In this document: positions 1 through 12,933 of the stretch, piece by piece
Numbering within the stretch: the first letter of the stretch is position 1
Layout of the letters: each line of letters opens with the position of its first letter
Notes under the pieces: generated by a model
What the model was told of the DNA's origin: nothing
The model's database searches: none
Seen by the model: only the letters and a program-made list of their open reading frames with translations
From: Chionis minor
Lineage: Eukaryota; Chordata; Aves; Charadriiformes; Chionididae
Assembly: GCA_013398295.1 (NCBI GenBank)
Contig: VZSF01008512.1
Location: 549,439 to 613,438 of the forward strand
Direction: 5' to 3'
DNA length: 64,000 nt
Program-made: the position numbers and the translations under genes

Positions 1-2868
1 AGCTTACTGCCAAAATATCGAATGTGCCTCATGTGGGCTCAGTGCTCATAAAGTTGTGTATGTGTGTTTTTCTCTCACTTTGTGTGATTGCACGCTAAGA
101 TAAAATAATGGACTCAGCGAGATAAATACTGGCAGCTGTCTGGATTTTCAGTCTAGCAGGCAGGGTCTCTGCAAGGAACCACAAGGGGCTTTTTGAACAT
201 GAGCTGTATCTCTTAGCCAACGGTAAGCAGTAACTTTTGAAACTAGCTCCCTTCTAGAGGACACTACTGTCTGTCCCCAGGTCCACTTACCATTTTGCAG
301 TGATAAATTGCTGTTCTGAGAGCAAGCTTCTGCTGAAGGATGTGCAACAGAGTTAAAAATGATTTTGTTTCATGAACTAGTAGGCTTCTCGTTGTAACTT
401 TCAAACAATGAGCTTTCTGTATAGTCAGCCCTGCGATAGGACTGTAAATGGATATGAAGGTTTAGCACAGAAATAGGCCCCAGGCTACATGGGACAATTC
501 ACCCGTGAAAATACTGACCTCATTCATTCAAATATTAAATAGAATTTATATATTTAAATCAGGAATGGACAGTAGCTTTGAAAGAAGGTGGAGAACTATA
601 CAGGATAAAGCTGCCAGATTTCTAGTCTCTGGGACTAAGGACAATATTTTGCTGCCCAATTAGGGTCTATTTCTTCAATGAGATCTTTCTCAGACTCAAT
701 ATAATTTGACTTATAGCTTTCTTGTTACTTCACTTCCTTTTTTGCTAATTTCTCTCTAGTTATGACAGGGAATATTTTAGACAGTTACAGTTAAAAATAA
801 AAATAAAAAGTCCTCATATGTATATATTTAGACTTGCAAAGATAGTCATATATCATTGTGACACCATGACATAAATAAAAATACAGTTTCCAGCTAGTAA
901 AAACTAACATAGCCCTTACCATATCAACACAGGTCTTAACATGATGGAAAGCTTCAGGGATTTGCAAACCAGCCCTTGGCCCCACATAAATAGTTCTGTG
1001 ACTTTGTCAGGCAGATTTCCTATTGAAAGGTTGTGGCACTGTCCTTGTAGATGGCTGGAGGTTTTGTTGTGTGAAGACTAGTCTGACTATACCCGTAAAA
1101 GACTCCCTCAACAGTAACAGATAGATAATTTTCATACATGCTAGTCGTGACAAATGAGCATTCAGCCAATAGAAAATTCCTCTGTCCCTTTCCTTTCTTC
1201 ACAGATTTTGATGGTACGCCAAAATAGTCACCACACAAGTGTGTAGTGCTTAACTTGGTTGTCTAGTCTTCTATCTGCTTTCCAAGCTGGTTCTGTCCAG
1301 CTTCAACCTGGCTGTGGCTCCCTATGCCAGCTAGAAGAGTTGAGGAACACTTGGCTCCAGCACCCATAAAGAGATCTGCTGCAGAAATGATGAGAGAAAG
1401 CACTGAACTTTATCTTGTGAGGATCTCTCATGGGTTGTGATGCTGGGAACAGGGAGGACACATCACTGTAGGCAGGTAGCTTTAAGACACAGACAAAGTA
1501 TGCTATGGTGCTTGCAGGCAGTGAGGGCTGGCAAGGTTACCTCAACCATCACTCCGGGCACAAGTATGAGTCACGCTTGGGTGAATTAAGAGGGTTGTTC
1601 AGCACTACCAAAATGCCCTTTGAGGCACAACACACAGGCTCCTCCCCCCCTCTGCTAACATTTTTATAGCCGTTGCTTTTTATTGGCTTGGTGAATTGTG
1701 TGTGCACCATTGGTAAACATTCTAAATCATAGGAAAGGCTGGTCGAAGTGCTTTTCCCCACAATTAATAATGCCTTTGGTAATTATATTTGTTCTTGATG
1801 TTCTTTATAGAAGACTTTCCCACCATTATTTGTGACTCTTCTTTATCCTCTATCATGTGATTGTTTTATTGCAGGAACATGGGATTACCCTATTATGCAT
1901 AGCACCTCCCACCAGCACTTGGCTTAAGATGGTTATTTTGTTCATATTTTCCTTTTATGTTTCTCAGTCTTCTCTGGCTTTTTTCCCTTGAACTCTGGGA
2001 ACAATGATGGAACTGGAATGTGGAGAAGCCTAATGAAGCACGAAATCTGGTGACAGAATAAGAAGTGATAAAAAACAGTTTTAAGACTTTCAATAATCCA
2101 TTCTTCTAAAACTTCACAATCCCACAAATGGGATACAACATAGATCAGCGGAAACACATGTCAAAAGAGCAACTGGATTGCTTTTGATACCCTGCAAATG
2201 GAATTAGATTGGAGCCTTACCTGTTTATATTCTGCTGCAGAATATGGATCGAACACCACAGAATGTTGAGTTTACCGGTTCTTCATTGCCTCTCAAAGAA
2301 ATTCATGAGAAAGACTGTATACAGGGATAGATAGAATAAAGATGCTTTACATGGTAGGTGTGATGTTCTTCGCTTATAAATGAGGCAACCTTTGTAAGGA
2401 AGAGCAGCATCATTTCTTAAAATAGCTAAGAGATCTGGGTAACTTACATACCAAAAAGCTTGGCCCCTTTTTTCTGCCTGAAACTGTTAATATTACCTCT
2501 TTACACAAACCCACTGCAGATTTAAACTAATCTCAGTCAGCAAAAGAGCTTGCCAGAAGAACAGAGGGGCAGGCTAGATTAGCAACATGATTTACTTGTT
2601 TCTCACCTCTGAATGATTTCATTCAGATGAAAACTGCCCACCCCATACCCATAACTGCAGCAGAGTCAGTCTGCTTCCCCTGAAATGTATCTGTTCAGGA
2701 GAAGCAAGAGGCACTTTGAAGGGCAAATAGACAAATATTCTGTTTCTTTGACCAAGCCTTCAATCTCCTTTTCCTTCTCTGCTGGAAGCCCTGTATCCCC
2801 AACATGAGAAAGGATGGTGCAAGACATCCCCACCTGTGACTTTTCTCACTCAGGAGAATTATCCAAGT
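1..2868. other. Unique AT-rich non-coding DNA
   Basis: No exon, repeat family or RNA gene is recognised in this stretch. Open frames on either strand are short (about 60-70 codons), have biased composition and lack convincing splice contexts. The sequence behaves like intron or intergenic DNA of a vertebrate. Confidence 0.6.
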
Positions 2869-2919
2869 TTAAAATATAAGACATGTTGAAAAGCTTAAAA
2901 TATAAGACATGTTGAAAAC
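2869..2919. repeat. 26-bp tandem repeat, two copies
   Basis: Two adjacent copies of a 26-bp unit beginning TTAAAATATAAGACATG are almost identical over their full length (first copy from 2869, second from 2895). This is a local tandem duplication. Nothing suggests a functional role. Confidence 0.85.
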
Positions 2920-3028
2920 CTCACAATTTGAGAACACTGTAAAGACTATGAACTTGGGAGTGTCCTACCGTGAAGGTGGTACCAAAATAGGAGCTAAAAG
3001 ATGCAGGGATTTCTAGTCTGAGACTACT

Positions 3029-3120
3029 AAAAAACAAACAAACAACTCCCCCCTCCCCAACAAAAAAAAAAAAAAAAACAACCCAAACCCCAAACCAAAC
3101 AACCCACAAACAAACAATAA
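3029..3120. repeat. A/C-rich low-complexity tract
   Basis: A run of AAAC-type units is followed by a C-rich patch, a 17-base A run and then degenerate CAAAC and CCAAAC units. Such A/C-rich tracts may be decayed poly(A) tails of retroposed sequence or simple repeat growth. No recognisable retroposed body lies next to it. Confidence 0.8.
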
Positions 3121-5859
3121 ACTCCAGGAAGAATGGTTCTCCAACACTAAATGAAGTCTGCGTCTATCTGTCTAACTGTATGCTGCCAATACCAAGCAGT
3201 GACATATAACAGTCTTTGCCTCTGCCCAGAAGCACAATGGAGAGACAATAACGAATTTGGCATTTCGCAGATTTCAATTAGAAATTGAGGGGCCTGTGCA
3301 GAGTCCCAGAGAAGAGACAAAGGGACTTGGGCTGTTGCATGGGCCACATCCTTGGGTTTTGTTTGTTTGTGTTTGAGTCCTATTGATAGGAACCTCTTGG
3401 AGCTTTTACCCTGCGTACGGGTGGCTGGAAAGGTTTCCTGACTCACTTGCCAAAGCACAAGAGTGGCGAGGTCTAGAGTTTCTAGACAAGGACAGTCTCT
3501 CACTGTGGGTGAAACCTGACTCTTGGCTCCATCAAATGGCATTTCTGCCACCGACTTTAATGGGCCCAGACTCAGCCTAAAGTGATTTCACAGTTTCCAG
3601 CACAGTGGTGTTCCCATCCCAGGTAAATCCTTCAGGCAGTAAATCAACAAAAATTAGTGCATTTTACCCAATGTGTCTCCAGTCCTGTGTTCAAAACTGA
3701 AGTGCTTAAAATAAAAATTTACATCACTACAAAACCAGCAAAGCATGAAAAAAATTAGGCAGAATGTCTCCTGAGAATGCTCTGGTAAAGAGTTTCTCTA
3801 TATATATATCATATCGAGAAGCAAAGGTGCTTCCAAGCACATTCCTAGAACACTGCAAAGATAACAATAAGAATTAAAAGATGGTACAGTTTCCTTATGA
3901 CAATGATGATAATTGTGTACTTTTTTATCTAGGGATACCAGCGCATTAAGGAGCCAAACCCCAGAAATACCAGCGCCTGCAGCAGGACCTGTGGAAGGGA
4001 AGGCTTGCATTTGCTGTTTCTCAGGAAAAAAATTATATTTACATTCTGCCTGTTACAAAACAATATGAAAAAAGAAATTTGTCACTTCCTGTACCACTTA
4101 AATTATAAAACATGATTAAATATTAAAAATGACACACCATTCTGATCCTTTTCAATTTTTACAGATATTTTGGTTTAAAAATTATGGCAACATAATATTA
4201 ACCCTTCCTTTCAAGAGAACATTATAAATGCAGCTTTAATATTTTTAAATTAATATTAATTGATTTTAAAACTGATGTTTAGTATTTTAATTTGCGTATT
4301 TTAATTAATGCCTTAATATTTTTAAAACTGATGTTTACTAAGAAAACAATATTTTTTATGAAAGACAATTTTTGGTGAAACAATGTAGGCAGGTCCCTTC
4401 AGCACTCAAAGATTATTTTTTTTTTATTATCAATAACTTCTTTTTAACAGTGGAAGTGAGGTCCAGAAAGATTAAGACTCTCTTATTCTCGAGATAATTG
4501 CATTACTGATCCACTGCGATGTCATCTTGGAGAGGTTTGGGGCGCTGCTATGGTCTTATATAACAAGTGTGCCAATTGCCTTGCCTAGTCTGTGCTTGAA
4601 ACTTGATATTGGCCAAGTTATGGATAGCAAAGATTCCATTTAATTGCGGTTCTTGTTAGTCAAACCACTCATCTCTCAGCTTTTTCAGGTGGCACCACAG
4701 AGTGTGTCCTTCCTGGAGCGCAGCGATGTCCCCAGGCAGGTCTCTGGGATGGTGACTTCAGGGAAGGCTTTAACTCATTAACAACAGGCTTCATCATTTG
4801 CAGGAGGTCTCGATGGTCTTCCTTCCTGGCTGATGAGCTCCAGCTCGCTCAGAACAAGGACAAACAGCAAAAATCTATCATAAAACCATCAAACACACTT
4901 TCCTCATCAGCAATCACTCATCTTCGGTGTGACATCTCTGTTGGGACTAGACCTTGCTGTGGGGTTCCCTTTTCTGTGTATTTTACTGAGGGCAAGTAAT
5001 TATTTTTTTTTAGCGTCAACGCCATCACTTTCCACACTAGCTCCTGAATCAATCAACATTTCAGCAGTGTGGGGGAATATGAAAAGTCAGCTGCTCTGCT
5101 TTAGCTTTGAATTAACTTCTACCCTGAGAGACTGTGTTTCCTCAAGGGAATCGTCCTTATAAATACAGAAAACATTTTAAATATTTATACAAGATTATAT
5201 TCCATTTACCCAGTGTGCTTCAGATCATTCAGTTGCATAGTTCATACTTGTTTCTCAGACGAAGGATCAAACTTACAATTCAATACCAAGAACATTATCT
5301 GGTTTTCCTATACGGAAATGTACACAAAACAGCACAGAAAATAGAAATGGACTATGTAATACAAATGTTATGTAAATACGTTTTTAAGGAACAGGATTAA
5401 AAGGCCTCTAGTTTGACTTCAAGAGTAGTTTTGACTTCAAAAATACAATTTTGACTCCACTGATAGAGAAATCAGGCTCGAGATAACAAAATTAATTGCT
5501 ATGCATATAATTCACATGTAACTTCTGTACATTATTTTAAATTTCCTGGACAAGAGATGTGTATTCATCCAGGATGTTTATATTCAGATTTTTAAAAAAA
5601 AAAGTCAGGAGATTGATTAACTGCACAGTAAGTAAAGCCCCCCAGACCTAGTCACCATATTCACATTCACCCTTTTATTCCCTTACTACTATGTTACACC
5701 TTCTCCCTGAGAGGTAGACTATTGATTCAACATTCTAAGTATGTGAAAAGTGTATTTTAGTGTAATCTTTACATGCAGTTAACTAGAGAACAGTTGGAAA
5801 ACTAATATGAAGTTACAATGTTCACAATGTCAATTGCAGAGGGTAAAATGCAGATAACA
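3121..5859. other. Unique non-coding DNA
   Basis: No gene or repeat family is recognised. A 134-codon open frame on the - strand (3147-3551) has no similarity I recognise and no supporting splice structure. The part at 4080-4380 is very AT-rich, with several copies of AATATTTTTAAA-like sequence. Confidence 0.5.
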
Positions 5860-6260
5860 CACAATTTATACTGCAGTTATATCTATAGTGTGTACTATAC
5901 ATCTACTATCTTCTGTACATTGTATGCCAAATGCTATATACTGTAATATATAATATTATACATTATATATTACAGGTAAAATAAATATTAATAAATATAG
6001 AAATACATTAGATTTGCTACAAATATTACATGTACTATATAAATACAGAATATTATACTGTAATATTAGTACTATTACAATACTCATTAATATATAATGT
6101 ATAATACACAATTCATAATATGTAACGTAGTATATAATTTAGAATTTATAATATTGTACTAGATAATACTAATTGTAGTACCATGTGGTACTATACTACA
6201 TACTATACCCTATATGCTACTATTATAATTATGATATTATACATTATATAGATAATGGGC
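5860..6260. repeat. TA-rich quasi-palindromic tract
   Basis: About 400 bases consist almost only of A and T, with recurring TATA, TAATATTA and ACTATAC words. Many words are self-complementary, so the strand could fold into imperfect cruciforms or hairpins. It is not a clean microsatellite because the unit keeps changing. A decayed AT repeat is the simplest reading; an AT-rich attachment or fragile-type tract is possible but unproven. Confidence 0.7.
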
Positions 6261-9200
6261 TTGTTCAATATATCATGGAGGTTGTAAACTCACTAATGAT
6301 CCATGGAACCAATGCTGCAGTGAACATAATCTAGGTTTCAGTTCAGCAGCACAAGGAAGGATAAGGTGAAATCTCATCAAACACATCAAGTTAAGCACAT
6401 GCTTAAATGTTTTGCTGAAATTTGGCCTTTAAAAGGAACATTGCCTTTAAATTTGCATGTGGGGTTCTGCAGAGGAATTTCAGAATGACTGAAGAATAAC
6501 ATAAGAAAGCATCATCATGTATTAGCCAAATCCTCCAATTCTGGGCATTTTCATTTGAAAAAGCAGCCTATGCCTCTGCTGGAGTATGTGTTGGTTTTGA
6601 GAAAAGCTAAAATTCAAGGTATGAGGAGAAACCTCAGCTGAGGATAGAATAACACCGCCTTTTTGGTACTTCTGCCGTTCAGCTGCAGGCTGTCCCGTTG
6701 CTAGGACCCTCAAATGTCTAAACCAAATGCTTCTTACGTCTTCTCCGGTGCTAGGGAAGCCCTCAAATGTGAACTCCAGCACCCTGCTCATAAATCAAAC
6801 CCGTTCTTTTGCAGTCGTATGCAAGGACAGTGAGAGCTGCATCCCCGTCGACCAACATGATAGAGAAGTGCATCCCGTGCTGTACACAAAGGAAATCGCA
6901 CAGATTATCCGTGTTTGTACAAAATTTCACGACACTCCTATCAAGTCTGCCATAAGAGCCCAGAGGCAGCTAGCTTACAAAAGACTTCTCTTTCTGGTAC
7001 TCCATGGAGCTGTGCAACACAGAAAATAAATGTATTCTGAAGATATTTGATTCTTTCACCCAAACCTTAGCTGTGTGTCTGAGTAGGTCTGGGCAGACGT
7101 AGCTCATGAGCAAGCGAGCGATCCTGCTCTTGCACGCTTGAGGCTGGACTCAAAGGCAGTGGGGATCTATCCACCATCTCCAATGGACTTCAGTACCGGC
7201 TCTTTTGTAGAGACCTTTTGCAAAAGCAAAATCAGCTTTTGCACCCTCACTTCTACAACCGACGTTTTGTGGAGCACGCCTAGCAGGTCAGTGCCCATAG
7301 TAGGAAAATTTTACATGGAAAAATGGAACTTTTGGACACTTTCACCTCGATCTCTCCTTAACCAAGGCAAGTCACTTTCCCGTCCTCTATCCATCTCTCA
7401 GAGGTCACACCTCAGCTCAGGTGGTGATCAGCTTAGTCACCAGCGCAGCATATCATGTTATAAACCAATGCTAGGGTATACAGAGTAGTCAGCACCAGAG
7501 CAATCCCGCTCCCCCAAAATCAATATCAAACCTCCTTCAGTTCCCATGACACAAGGTCAGGCAAAGGCAGAAATCTGCAGAAAACTCCCTCCAGGATGTT
7601 TGCTCAGACAGGGCGCAATCTTAAGGTGTTAAGGGAGTTTTTATTTGGCTGGTGCTCGGCCAAATTTCTGTTTATCCTGGGAACTCAGGATTTGTTGTAC
7701 TCGGAAAGAAAAATCTTAAGAACTAAAGTAGAAGCAGAGACAGATAATTCCTTTCGTCTCATCCGTCCATCACTACTGTGCCAGAAAAGACAATGCAGAC
7801 CAACGCACTTCTCAAAATATGTGTCCTTGGCAGCTTTTATGCAAGTTTGTTAACTTTGTTTGCCACCCAGGTAAATTATTGCAGTTTGCTATAAGAAAAG
7901 TGAAAGTGCTCTGAGCCTAGTTAGGCTGAGCAACACTAGGAAATTCTGTGAAGGACACCGTGATAAATTAGGCTGTACCTTGAAACTAATAATAATCTTA
8001 ATGAAGAGTACTTCTATCCTGACCAAGGATCAGAGAGTTTCAGTAATTTATGTTATACCAGGATAAACTTGGCCTCAGAAACTCTGGAAGAAATTTCTAA
8101 ATGGAAGGCACTTTCGAACCGGACAAAGTGGTAAGAAACACACTATAAAAATAATCTGTCTCGATAGAGGAATGGACAAAGTGACTGAAGACATCTCCTT
8201 CACAGTTAATGTACGTTGTTTTTACAGTACACTTAAAACATATCACTAGCAGGCTTAAAGTTTCCTTGGCAATTTAGGGCGGATGGTTAAGCTGAATGGA
8301 AAGTGATAAGGGGTGAAGAAGAAATGCAAGAGAGCTCACAAAAAATACATATACCCACTAGAACTCAAACTCTGTGCCTCTTCTGAGAACTGTTGCAGGG
8401 CTAATTTATTCACACCAGTATTTTTTCTAAGTCAATGGCTCCTTTCCACCAAGCTGGGCTGCTTCGCCCTGGTCAGCTCAGAGCCCACTAATAACTGAAT
8501 GCCACAGAGAGGAAAGTAATTGCATCACAGCATCAAGAGCAATGTCAGGATGGGCCTGTACAATTTGGGCTCTGCAGAACTGAGAAACTAGCAGCAATTC
8601 CTTGCAAAGGAAGGATGGGAGTCATTAGCTTTGCATCCCGACATGCTGAACCACCACCCATCTCATTCTGCCCCAACGTATGGATGAGCCAGAAGCAAAC
8701 ACAACTCTGGAAAGCTTGCAGAATTGGGCCATTAACAGCACTAAAGTCAGTTCCTTGCTCTACAGGCCAGCAAAGAGTCAAGATCTTGACTCAGGGGACC
8801 ACCAGAGCAGGGCCAGGGTGCAGGGAGGGTGCAGGGTGCTGCCTCCTCCGAAGGAGCTGAGGAGCACAGGTCTCAGCATCAGCGCTGGTGGGATGGGGGA
8901 AGCAGGTCCCCCATGGGAACCGCGGGGTCAGACTTTCCCCTCAGCAGTCCAGGGCTGCACCTAACTGTTATCCATGTCTGTTTCCTTGCAGAACCTTTTG
9001 TTGCTTGTGCTCAGAAGTAAAGCTTCCCAGTAAGAGCAAAAAAAAAAAGAAAATCCCTGTCAATGTTTCTTATTAACCTGTTAAAGGTTTTAGGTGTGAT
9101 GTGAGGCTTTCTTTCTAACTTTAAGCTGTATCTCTGAGTAGAATTGTGAACTTAATTTCATTTATTCCTCATCTGGGGGGGTAACTCTAGTCTAGCCTGC

Positions 9201-12200
9201 CCTCTAGTGCTTTGTGGAGCCAAGGATCTGGCTCATAACTTGAGCGCTACCAATCTAGCGATCTAGAGATCTTGGCACACCAATGGATGTGTGGCACTAT
9301 GGCCAGAATATTTTGAATGTTGTGCGAGCAGCAGTATGTCACAGAGGCCCTAATCAATGCTTTGTGATGTCAATTCATTATTTAAAGGCAAGAAAAAGCA
9401 AGGGGTTTGCTACCTGGAACGGTAGAAATATTGCATGTAAATACAACAGGGTCATGATTTAGATGAACTAGGCTCTCATTTTTTATTAAGGCATAGTTTT
9501 GCAAGCTGACTTTCTACATAAATCCCAGATGCGTCCCCTGTTGGCTTAAGGCAAACACAAATACATAATTTTTCCCCTGCCCTTATGTCAAGGATGCCTA
9601 GACATTTGTGCACATCTAACCCAAAAATGATAGTGCTAAAAATCTGACGTACAATTCAGATGGAATACATATCAGTGAAAAGAAGATCTTGATTTACTGA
9701 AACTTGAGGTTTCAGTGCCAAGACTGTGGGTGTTTGTAGCAGCATACAGATCTGCAAGTATGGCAAAGAGAAGATTGATAATGAAACTAGCTGACTGGGG
9801 GAGGAAATGTTTAAAACCTGGAGACAGAAATGCACACATTAATACATTAATCTGTCAAATTTTCAGGTGGGCAGCTCGGGTGAAAAGTACTTTCCCCAAA
9901 AAAGGCCCTTTATTTCTGTTTTGTGAAAGCATTTACACTGAGTTATGGACATTTTTCTTTTTCTCTTTCCTTATCAGTATTTTTAGAAATTATGTAAATA
10001 TGAAGATTGTTGCCAATGTCTGCTGATTGTCAGTCTTTTTAGTATAATGAAAAATGTACTCTCAGTAAACTAATGAACTCTATGATCAGTTCAGTCGTGG
10101 TTTCACTAGTGTTTTTATTATTTTTATATAATATTTAATATAAAGCCATATATATGTATGTAGGAATCAAATCCTTTTGAAAATATAAACTGGATCAGCT
10201 TCAAATGATTTGAACTAAAATAGGCTTCAGTGTTTGATTTTTTAAGTAGGTTTTTGGACCATCTAAAGAAGGACAGATTGTTTCCAGTTTTTGCCAAGGA
10301 AGCAAACTAGCACACGTAGTCACCCGTTCAGGGGACTCTGCCTGCTCCAGCTCCTCTGCTCCTGTTTCAAGATCTATAACAATTATTTCTCCTTTTTACT
10401 AGCCAGACCAGTGAAACCCACACCAAAGCCCTCTATCTGACCTTGTTTTCATAGAAGAAATTAAATCACTTAAAACAGATAGAACTGATCACCCTCAGTC
10501 TGTCCAATGTGCCTTTGGGAGATGGTGGTCCATGGGCAGGACCTGAGCCAGAGGCGGCCATGGGTCCTAGGCACAGGTCCTCTCCCAGCAGGATCCATTG
10601 CAATCCTGGACCACCCACAGCTTCCCAGCACTATCCACCTCAGTAGGTCCCAGCCTGCTCCCTCGCTGCATGTGAAAATCAGCTCATGCATCCCCCAAAA
10701 TGCCTTTCAGGTAAGCAAAGCTGGGTTAGAAAGTTTTTTGCAAGCTCATTTTGACTGAAAGAGATTTAGGGGGTGGTCACAGATGCAAATCTCAGGAGGA
10801 GGGGAGGAGACCAACCCCATCAGTGGAGCAGCACATCCTCTGCTCAGCACAGCCCCGACAGGAGAAGATGATACGCCCATAGCAGGGAGCGGGTCAACAG
10901 GAGGGATCCAGCCCATGAGTCATCCCCAAAAAAAATAATCTGTATCTGACACCTGAACTCTCTTCCTCATCCATGGGGAGAAATAATTTCTTGTAATAAT
11001 TTCTTTCCTTCATCTGACCTGTTTTAGAGAAATTAATCTCACCTCACCATGCCTGTACTTGCACAGGTCTACAGCTGGCCAGAGGAATCCCCTTCTGCCA
11101 CAACAAGGAGCGAAAAAAAATAACAAGAGGGGGGGGTTGTGTGTAACCCTGCATTTAAGAGTTTTCCTGTGGGAATGGATTTGTCATATTTTTCATTAAG
11201 GACAGCAAGCCAGATAAATGAGCCTTCAGTAGATGAGATTTAGGTTTTCCAAGTACTTAAGTTGTTGCAGCTCTTCCATAGGAAACATTAATTTTCTCAG
11301 TCACTTTTCCGTTTACAGCAGCCGAGATACAGTGCTTGAGATATAACGTGTACTAGACATAATATGTAATTTGGTGTTCCCATTGTGTCTGAGCAGAGAA
11401 AGAATAAGGTTTTTCGTCCTTCCTGTAAAATATCTCCTTGAGTGTAACTAAAAGTCAGAGCTCCATCACTCTTGCAGAAGGATAATACATATGTGGCAAG
11501 TATGTGTAACAGCCTCTCGCCCCTTCTGCATGCACATACTTGTGTTCTGACATTGGTCCTCCTGGACAGGTACAAAGTCCCTGCTGGTAGCTAACACAGC
11601 TGTGCAAAATACTACACAGCGCTGGCAAGCCTGGGAACGGCACAATCCATTACCAGCAAATTCCTTTCTCCCAGAACTGACATCGAAGCCCACTGATTGG
11701 TACTGTTGGATTCCCTCAGATGCTTCTTGACCCCATGCTTTTTATTTTTTGGCCCCATAGAACCACCTACCCACTTCCTTTTAAGACACACACATATGAT
11801 TGAGGGCCTCTGAACGGCGTGGACCTGGAGCCACTTGCTGAAGGGAAGATGTTGAAAATACTGATGGGTTGAAAACCCTGATGGGTTGAAAACCCAATTG
11901 TCTATTGATGTAAGTTGATTCCAGCTACCACTTGTCACTAATTCTGACAAAAATAGCACAAAAATAGACATTTCCTCAGTACCAACCCTGGACATTTAAA
12001 AATCACGGCTTGGGACCTCAGAACATTGTCTGAAGCTCCATGAGATTTTAAAAATAGCAGTTTCTTTTTGTGACAGACTTGGACATACATACTTTCCCTG
12101 TTTTTAATACAACCAGGAGGGCCAGGAACATACCCTAACTTTAACACAAGCTGAGTTTATGACCTTAGCATGTAATTTGGAACTTGAGTCTTTAATCCTC

Positions 12201-12215
12201 AAACTGATAATGGCT
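6261..12215. other. Unique non-coding DNA
   Basis: No exon, promoter island or known repeat is identified with confidence. Overlapping open frames of 80-116 codons at 6.5-7.5 kb occur on both strands but resemble no family I know and look like chance frames. Higher GC patches at 8.8-9.0 kb and 10.5-10.9 kb carry no CpG island. A 17-bp tandem duplication lies at 11861-11895 and is listed separately. Confidence 0.5.
11861..11895. repeat. 17-bp tandem repeat with hairpin units
   Basis: Two head-to-tail copies of CTGATGGGTTGAAAACC lie side by side (11861-11877 and 11878-11894). Each copy holds the inverted pair GGGTT and AACCC around a 3-base loop, so each could form a small 5-bp hairpin. The duplication is plain in the sequence; any role is unknown. 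Confidence 0.85.
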
Positions 12216-12933
12216 GAGAATGACTGGAGAGCAGCCCTGAGGAGAAGGACTTGGGAGTGCTCGTGGATGAGAAGCTCAACGTGAGCCGGCAGTGTGCGCT
12301 GGCAGCCCAGAAAGCCAACCGTATCCTGGGTTGCATCAAAAGAAGCGTGGCCAGCAGGGCACGGGAGGTGATTCTCCCCCTCTACTCTGCGCTTGTCAGA
12401 CCCCACCTGGAGTACTGTGTCCAGCTCTGGAGTCCTCAACATAGAAAGGACATGGAACTGTTGGAACAGGTCCAGCGAAGGGCCACTAAGATGATTAGAG
12501 GGATGGAGCACCTCTCCTATGAGGACAGGCTGGGAGAGCTGGGGCTGTTCAGCCTGGGGAAGAGAAGGCTCCGGGGAGACCTGAGAGCAGCCTTTCAGTA
12601 TCTGAAGGGAGCCTACAGGAGAGCTGGAGAGGGACTCTTTGTCAGGAAGTCTGGTGATAGGACAAGGGGTAATGGTTTTAAATTGGAAGAGGGGAGATTT
12701 AGATTAGATATTAGGAAGAAGTTCTTTACTGTGAGGGTGGTGAGGCACTGGAACAGGTTACCCAGGGAAGTTGTGGAGGCCCCATCCCTGGAAGTGTTTA
12801 AGGCCAGGCTGGATGGGGCTTTGAGCAACCTGCTCTAGTCAGAGGTGTCCCTGCCCATGGCAGGGGGGGTGGAACTTGATGATCTTTAAGGTCCCTTCCA
12901 ACTCTAACCATTCTATGATTCTATGATTCTGTG
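12216..12933 (+). mobile_element. CR1 non-LTR retrotransposon, 5'-truncated 3' end
   Basis: This is the 3' part of a Chicken Repeat 1 (CR1) LINE. It holds the C-terminal part of ORF2, a short 3' UTR with the usual 'GGTCCCTTCCAACTCTAACC' stretch, and a 3' terminus of three tandem 8-bp units: ATTCTATG, ATTCTATG and ATTCTGTG (12910-12933). CR1 elements end in such octamers instead of a poly(A) tail and are usually 5'-truncated by incomplete reverse transcription. The endonuclease and the catalytic reverse transcriptase core are missing, so this copy cannot move by itself. The open reading frame is uninterrupted, which suggests a fairly young insertion. Confidence 0.97.
12251..12838 (+). pseudogene. 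CR1 ORF2 C-terminal fragment
   Basis: A frame of 195 codons ends in TAG and encodes the C-terminal region of the CR1 ORF2 polyprotein, downstream of the reverse transcriptase catalytic core. Recognisable family segments are '[20 protein letters not shown]' near the N-terminal end, '[16 protein letters not shown]' around residues 47-62, '[20 protein letters not shown]' around residues 73-92, and '[20 protein letters not shown]' near the C-terminus. The frame continues upstream of 12251 to the truncation point, so the position given is not a true start (the first codon here is TTG). A full-length CR1 ORF2 is several times longer. No nuclease or YxDD motif remains. Any transcript would come from host read-through. 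Confidence 0.93.

Noticed and set aside
3147..3551. 134-codon - strand open frame
   Set aside because: No similarity, no splice structure and an overlapping + strand frame. A chance frame is more likely.
4690..4870. GC-richer patch that could be a - strand exon
   Set aside because: The frame closes quickly with a double TGT-TGT-TAA and no splice pair gives a convincing exon.
8970..9020. TTTCCTTGCAG acceptor-like site at 8982-8992
   Set aside because: The following frame closes within a few codons (TAA by 9020) and no matching upstream exon is seen.
12104..12511. - strand frame overlapping the 12.2-kb CR1
   Set aside because: It is an antisense shadow of CR1 ORF2.
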